From Halorarum halophilum (GTDB lineage: Archaea; Halobacteriota; Halobacteria; Halobacteriales; Haloferacaceae): a stretch of 64,000 nt of DNA. Positions within the stretch are counted from its first letter, which is position 1, and each line of letters begins with the position of its first letter. Below are positions 60,424-64,000 of the stretch, one piece after another. The translations under genes and the position numbers were made by a program. Location: NCBI RefSeq assembly GCF_013401515.1, contig NZ_CP058529.1:2418001-2482000 (forward strand). Direction: 5' to 3'. Below the pieces are notes generated by a model. That model saw nothing but the letters and a program-made list of their open reading frames with translations, was not told where the DNA came from and searched no databases.

Positions 60424-61713
60424 ATGAGCGAAACGTCCTACGCGCCGGTCACCGAGCACCTCGACGACCCCGACGAAGCCGCGGAGGAGGGACGACGAAA
60501 GATGGACTGGGCGCTCCAGCACATGCCCATCCTCTCGAACCTCCGCGAGGACTACGAGGAGTCGAAACCCTTCGAGGGCCAGGTCATCGGCATGGCGATG
60601 CACGTCGAGGCGAAGACCGCGAACCTCGTCGAACTGCTCGCCGACGGCGGCGCCGAGGTCGCCATCACGGGCTGCAACCCGCTCTCGACCCACGACGACG
60701 TGAGCGCGGCGCTCGACGCGCACGACAACATCACCTCCTACGCGGTCCGCGAGGTCGACGACGAGGGCTACTACGCCGCCATCGAGTCGGTGCTCTCCCA
60801 CGAGCCGACCCTCACCGTCGACGACGGGATGGACATGGTCGCGGCCGTCCACGAGGACTACCCCGAACTCATCGACTCCATCGTCGGCGGCTGCGAGGAG
60901 ACGACGACGGGCGTCCACCGCCTGCGCGCGATGGACGCGGACGGGGCGCTCGAGTACCCCATCTTCGCCGTGAACGACACGCCGATGAAGCGCCTCTTCG
61001 ACAACGTCCACGGCACCGGCGAGTCCTCGCTCGCGACCATCGCGATGACGACGAACCTCTCGTGGGCCGGCAAGACCGTCGTCGTCGCCGGCTACGGCTA
61101 CTGCGGGAAGGGCGTCGCCAAGAAGGCGGCCGGCCAGAACGCGAACGTCGTCGTCACCGAGGTCGAACCCCGCCGGGCGCTCGAGGCGCACATGGAGGGC
61201 TACGAGGTGCTGCCGATGGCCGAGGCCGCCGCGGAGGCCGACGTGGTGCTCACGACGACCGGCAACCGCGACGTGGTCACGCGCGAGCACTTCGAGGTCA
61301 TGCCCGACGGCGTCCTGCTGGCCAACGCGGGCCACTTCGACATCGAGGTGAACCTCGACGACCTCGACGACCTGGCAGTGGACCGCTACGAGGCGCGCGA
61401 CGGCGTCGAGGCGTACGAGCTGCCCGACGGTCGCCGGCTGAACGTGCTCGCCGAGGGGCGACTCGTCAACCTCGCGGCGCCCATCGCGCTCGGCCACCCG
61501 GTCGAGGTGATGGACCAGAGCTTCGGCGTCCAGGCGGTCTGCGTCCGCGAACTGGTGGAGCACGGCGACGACTACGAGGCCGGCGTCCACGAGGTGCCGG
61601 ACGACCTCGACCGCGAGGTCGCGGAGATCAAACTGGCGGCCGAGGGCGTCGCGTACGACGAACTCACCGACGAACAGCGCGAGTACATGGGCTCCTGGCA
61701 GCACGGGACCTGA
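60424..61713 (+). CDS. ahcY: adenosylhomocysteinase
   Basis: Cleaves SAH to adenosine and homocysteine, keeping methylation running. It has 429 residues, close to the archaeal size. Features: LRPF-like start replaced by EGRRKMDWALQHMPIL, MAMHVEAKTANLVELLADGG, ITGCNPLSTHDDV, the NAD motif VVVAGYGYCGKGVAKKAAG, and NAGHFDIEVNLDDL. Start ATG 60424. Together with mtaD it suggests parallel hydrolytic and deaminating routes for SAH. Confidence 0.96.
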   Translation: MSETSYAPVTEHLDDPDEAAEEGRRKMDWALQHMPILSNLREDYEESKPFEGQVIGMAMHVEAKTANLVELLADGGAEVAITGCNPLSTHDDVSAALDAHDNITSYAVREVDDEGYYAAIESVLSHEPTLTVDDGMDMVAAVHEDYPELIDSIVGGCEETTTGVHRLRAMDADGALEYPIFAVNDTPMKRLFDNVHGTGESSLATIAMTTNLSWAGKTVVVAGYGYCGKGVAKKAAGQNANVVVTEVEPRRALEAHMEGYEVLPMAEAAAEADVVLTTTGNRDVVTREHFEVMPDGVLLANAGHFDIEVNLDDLDDLAVDRYEARDGVEAYELPDGRRLNVLAEGRLVNLAAPIALGHPVEVMDQSFGVQAVCVRELVEHGDDYEAGVHEVPDDLDREVAEIKLAAEGVAYDELTDEQREYMGSWQHGT

Positions 61714-61818
61714 TCGGACCGACTCCACGTCGGCCCCGCCCCGCCGGTACTCGGCCGGTTCGTTCCTCCACCCTAGCGGGCCACCACCGTCTTGTGATGC
61801 CGGTCACCAGTTACGACC

Positions 61819-62898
61819 ATGAACGCCGCCGTCATCGCCGTCAGGCTCCTCGCCGGGGTCGCGCTCATCCTGGCGAACGGCTTCTTCGTCGCCATCGAGT
61901 TCGCGCTGACCCGGGTCCGACAGTACCCCGAATCCGAGTTCGACGCGCCGGGGCTCCGCCGGGCGTGGGAGATGACCAACGACCTGGAGATCTACCTCAC
62001 GACCTGCCAGGTCGGTATCACCGCCTCCTCCATCGCGGTCGGCATCGTCGCCGAACCGGCGCTGGCGGCCATCTTCGAGCCCTACCTCGCGAACACGTTC
62101 TGGGCGTCCGTCGGCGCCGGCGGCATCATCGCGTTCCTCATCATCAACCTCGTCCACCTCACCCACGGGGAGCAGACGCCGACGTACCTCGGCGTCGAGC
62201 GGACGAAGTTCGTCTGTCGGTACGGTGCGACGCCGCTGTACTACTTCGCGAAGCTCCTCTACCCCGTGATGTGGGTCGGCGACCACATCGCGAAGTGGAC
62301 GCTCGCCCTCTTCGGCGTGGAGATGACCGGCGCGTGGCTCGAGGCGGAGGAGGACCGGGTTGAGAGCCGAGCGCAGCTCCGAAACCGGCTCGACACGCTC
62401 CTCGAGAAGGGCGACCTCTCCCGGGAGCGTCACGAGGAGGTGCTGAACGCGCTCACCGCCGGGGAGCGCCCGGTCGTGGACGTGATGGTCGACGTCGACG
62501 ACGTGGTGTTCCTCTCGACGACCGCCTCCGCCGAGGAGAACTTCGAGCGGCTGGCGTCCTCGCCGCACACTCGCTACCCGATCGTCGGCGAGGAGCCCGA
62601 GGAGTTCGTCGGCATCGTGTACGTCCCGACGGTCCTCGACGCCGTTGACGAACTGCGGGCCGGGGAGACGACCCTGGAGGAGCTCGCCGCGTCGCCGATG
62701 ACGCTCTCGCCGGACACGACCGTCAGCGACGCCGTCGATCAGTTCCAGGACGAACGGCAGGAACTCGCGCTCGTGGTCGCCGAGGGTCAGGTGGTCGGCC
62801 TGCTCACGGCCACCGACGCGTTCGAGGCGGTGATGGGACAGATGGAGGACCCGCTCGACGACGGGGCGCCGACGAGCGGTCGGGCGACCGGGGCCTGA
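61819..62898 (+). CDS. CNNM/CorC-type membrane protein with CBS pair
   Basis: A 359-residue protein. The N-terminal CNNM (DUF21) domain has four hydrophobic segments (about 5-27, 62-80, 90-115, 135-155) with LANGFFVAIEFALTRVR and LTTCQVGITASSIAVGIVAE. CBS domains follow (RPVVDVMVDVDDVVFLSTTA; ASPMTLSPDTTVSDAVDQFQ). The usual C-terminal CorC/HlyC domain is missing. Related proteins move magnesium or other divalent ions; the ion is inference. Confidence 0.88.
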   Translation: MNAAVIAVRLLAGVALILANGFFVAIEFALTRVRQYPESEFDAPGLRRAWEMTNDLEIYLTTCQVGITASSIAVGIVAEPALAAIFEPYLANTFWASVGAGGIIAFLIINLVHLTHGEQTPTYLGVERTKFVCRYGATPLYYFAKLLYPVMWVGDHIAKWTLALFGVEMTGAWLEAEEDRVESRAQLRNRLDTLLEKGDLSRERHEEVLNALTAGERPVVDVMVDVDDVVFLSTTASAEENFERLASSPHTRYPIVGEEPEEFVGIVYVPTVLDAVDELRAGETTLEELAASPMTLSPDTTVSDAVDQFQDERQELALVVAEGQVVGLLTATDAFEAVMGQMEDPLDDGAPTSGRATGA

Positions 62899-62997
62899 CC
62901 CGGGAACCGCGTCGTGGACCGGTCGGAATCAGTGGGGCCGGTGGAGGACGGTGAAGGCCGGTGGGGAACGGTCGGGACTCCCCGGCACGGTCCCTCG

Positions 62998-63801
62998 TCA
63001 GCTCGTGCGGACGACGTAGCCGTACTTCAGGAGCGCGACGAACACCGCGCCGCCGACGGCGTTGCCGGCGGTCGTCAGGACCATGAACCGGAGGTACTCG
63101 GGGATGCTGACATCCGCTGGGGAGAACACCGCCATCAGTACCTCGACGTTGCCGGCGATCGAGTGAGGGAGGTGTGCGAACCCGATGGCGCCGGTGATGA
63201 CGACGACGGCCGTGAACCGTGCCAGCGAGGAGTCCGCGGCGGCGACGAGCCACGCGACCAGCCCCATCAGCCAGCCGGCCAGGACGGCGCCGCCGAGGAG
63301 CGCCATCGCCGTCTGCTTGATGAACGGCTCGGCGAAGTCCTCGAACGCGGCGACCTCGGCGAGGCCGTACTCGGGCGCGAACCAGACCGCGAAGGCGGCG
63401 AAGGCGGCGCCGCCGATCACGTTCCCCGCGAACACGAGCCCCCAGAGGAGGCCCAGGTCGTCCAGCCCGGCCTCGCCGTCGAGGACGGGAAGCACGGCGA
63501 GCGACGTGTGCTCGGTGAACAGCTGGGTCCCGCCGAGGATGACGAGCACGAACCCGAACGCGTAGGCGAACGAGGTGAGCAGCCGGGTCGTCGGCTCCGC
63601 GTACACGTCCGTCGTGAGCGTGAGCGTCGCGGCTACGAGCAGCGGGCCGAAGCCGATGTCGAGGCCGGCCGAGAGTCCCGAGAGGAACAGCGACGAGTTC
63701 GGACGCTCCATCTCGTGGACGCCGGTCTCGACGAGCCGTCCGACGATGGTCCGATCGGCGACGCGTTCCTCGCTCGCGACGGCCCCTTCCGCGTCGTCCA
63801 T
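62998..63801 (-). CDS. formate/nitrite transporter (FNT) family channel
   Basis: A 267-residue pentameric-type channel protein with six predicted helices. FNT features: LFLSGLSAGLDIGFGPLLVA, FGFVLVILGGTQLFTEHTS, LVFAGNVIGGAAFAA and the second re-entrant loop region FAHLPHSIAGNVEVLMAVFS, then LRFMVLTTAGNAVGGAVFVA. The central histidine typical of FocA/NirC is probably that in FAHLPHSIAGN. Substrate (formate, nitrite or other small anion) unknown. ATG 63801. Confidence 0.88.
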   Translation of the reverse strand: MDDAEGAVASEERVADRTIVGRLVETGVHEMERPNSSLFLSGLSAGLDIGFGPLLVAATLTLTTDVYAEPTTRLLTSFAYAFGFVLVILGGTQLFTEHTSLAVLPVLDGEAGLDDLGLLWGLVFAGNVIGGAAFAAFAVWFAPEYGLAEVAAFEDFAEPFIKQTAMALLGGAVLAGWLMGLVAWLVAAADSSLARFTAVVVITGAIGFAHLPHSIAGNVEVLMAVFSPADVSIPEYLRFMVLTTAGNAVGGAVFVALLKYGYVVRTS

Positions 63802-63895
63802 GGCCGCCCGTTCGGACGCGCGAGGGATGAACCCTCGTGGTTCGCGACCGGCGCGTCGCCCCAATTCGATTCGCCCCGGCGGGACCGTCCCCGAC

Positions 63896-64000
63896 TCACA
63901 CCTCGAACCATGCGACGGTCCGGTAGGTCGGCCCCTCCGACGAGAGCTCGCTCGCCTTCAGCCGGAGCTCCGTCGCCTCGAACCACCCCACGTCTGGGTC
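63896..64000 (-). CDS. C-terminal end of an unidentified gene (partial)
   Basis: A minus-strand frame with stop at 63896-63898 is open to the window edge, covering the last 34 codons: DVGWFEATELRLKASELSSE, then GPTYRTVAWFEV. Alternating strands and good codon usage make it credible. The protein cannot be identified from this end. Confidence 0.6.
   Translation of the reverse strand, partial: DPDVGWFEATELRLKASELSSEGPTYRTVAWFEV

Noticed and set aside
1-64000. CRISPR array, complete insertion sequence, rRNA
   Set aside because: No regularly spaced short direct repeats, no transposase-like protein and no ribosomal RNA sequence were seen on either strand.

Overview
The window is haloarchaeal chromosome. 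The DNA is very GC-rich and the predicted proteins are strongly acidic. Promoters are TATA boxes about 25 bases ahead of start codons, so many transcripts look leaderless. The machinery is archaeal: Orc1/Cdc6, PolD small subunit, TBP, a clamp-loader subunit, Hel308, PurO, RNase Z, EndA, and archaeal PheST and TrpS. The genus cannot be fixed from sequence alone; a Haloferax/Halorubrum-type organism fits the gene order around the origin.

Layout. 1-2.65 kb: end of a Thi/Fe-type ABC importer (double permease plus ATPase). 2.7-7.5 kb: small metabolic and hypothetical genes, including a Rieske-FAD oxidoreductase. 7.6-15.4 kb: replication-origin neighbourhood: polD1, signal peptidase sec11, orc1, then an origin with inverted ORB (origin recognition box) sites carrying G-runs around a more AT-rich core, then the divergent origin-associated genes oapA-oapB-oapC. 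15.6-24.7 kb: small and hypothetical proteins, lysC with a short leader ORF, a chimeric pseudogene, tnaA, a phosphoesterase and purO. 24.9-26.5 kb: tRNA-Gln(CTG), an amphi-Trp protein, a membrane protein, an aberrant tRNA-like element and a 27-residue membrane peptide. 26.5-29 kb: MFS transporter and 2-hydroxyacid dehydrogenase. 29-32 kb: hel308 overlapping a KEOPS Cgi121-like gene. 32-36.3 kb: repeat-rich spacer, then pheS-pheT preceded by a Phe-rich leader peptide. 36.3-40.9 kb: endA-trpS operon, repeat spacer, and a NucS-like-domain/zinc-finger protein. 41-49 kb: HAD phosphatase, Ski2-like helicase, threonine dehydratase, DUF460 nuclease-like protein and RNase Z. 49-57 kb: alpha/beta hydrolase, clamp-loader subunit overlapping asd, tRNA G10 methyltransferase, TBP, CPBP protease and hisG. 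57-64 kb: frameshifted M48-like protein, mtaD and ahcY (SAH/MTA salvage), a CNNM-like transporter and an FNT channel.

The most interesting structures lie outside ordinary genes. They are: (1) a 26-codon ORF with four Phe codons in its last eight residues, ahead of pheST, followed by two mutually exclusive RNA pairings, the layout of an attenuator; (2) a dispersed intergenic element whose stem arms differ in sequence between copies but stay complementary within the two best copies, and whose core is inverted relative to its flanks in one copy; (3) ORB-like sites in the polD1 coding region and at two places far from the origin; (4) a pseudogene joining decayed ribonucleotide reductase and thioesterase pieces; (5) a 15-codon ORF with an internal hairpin abutting lysC.
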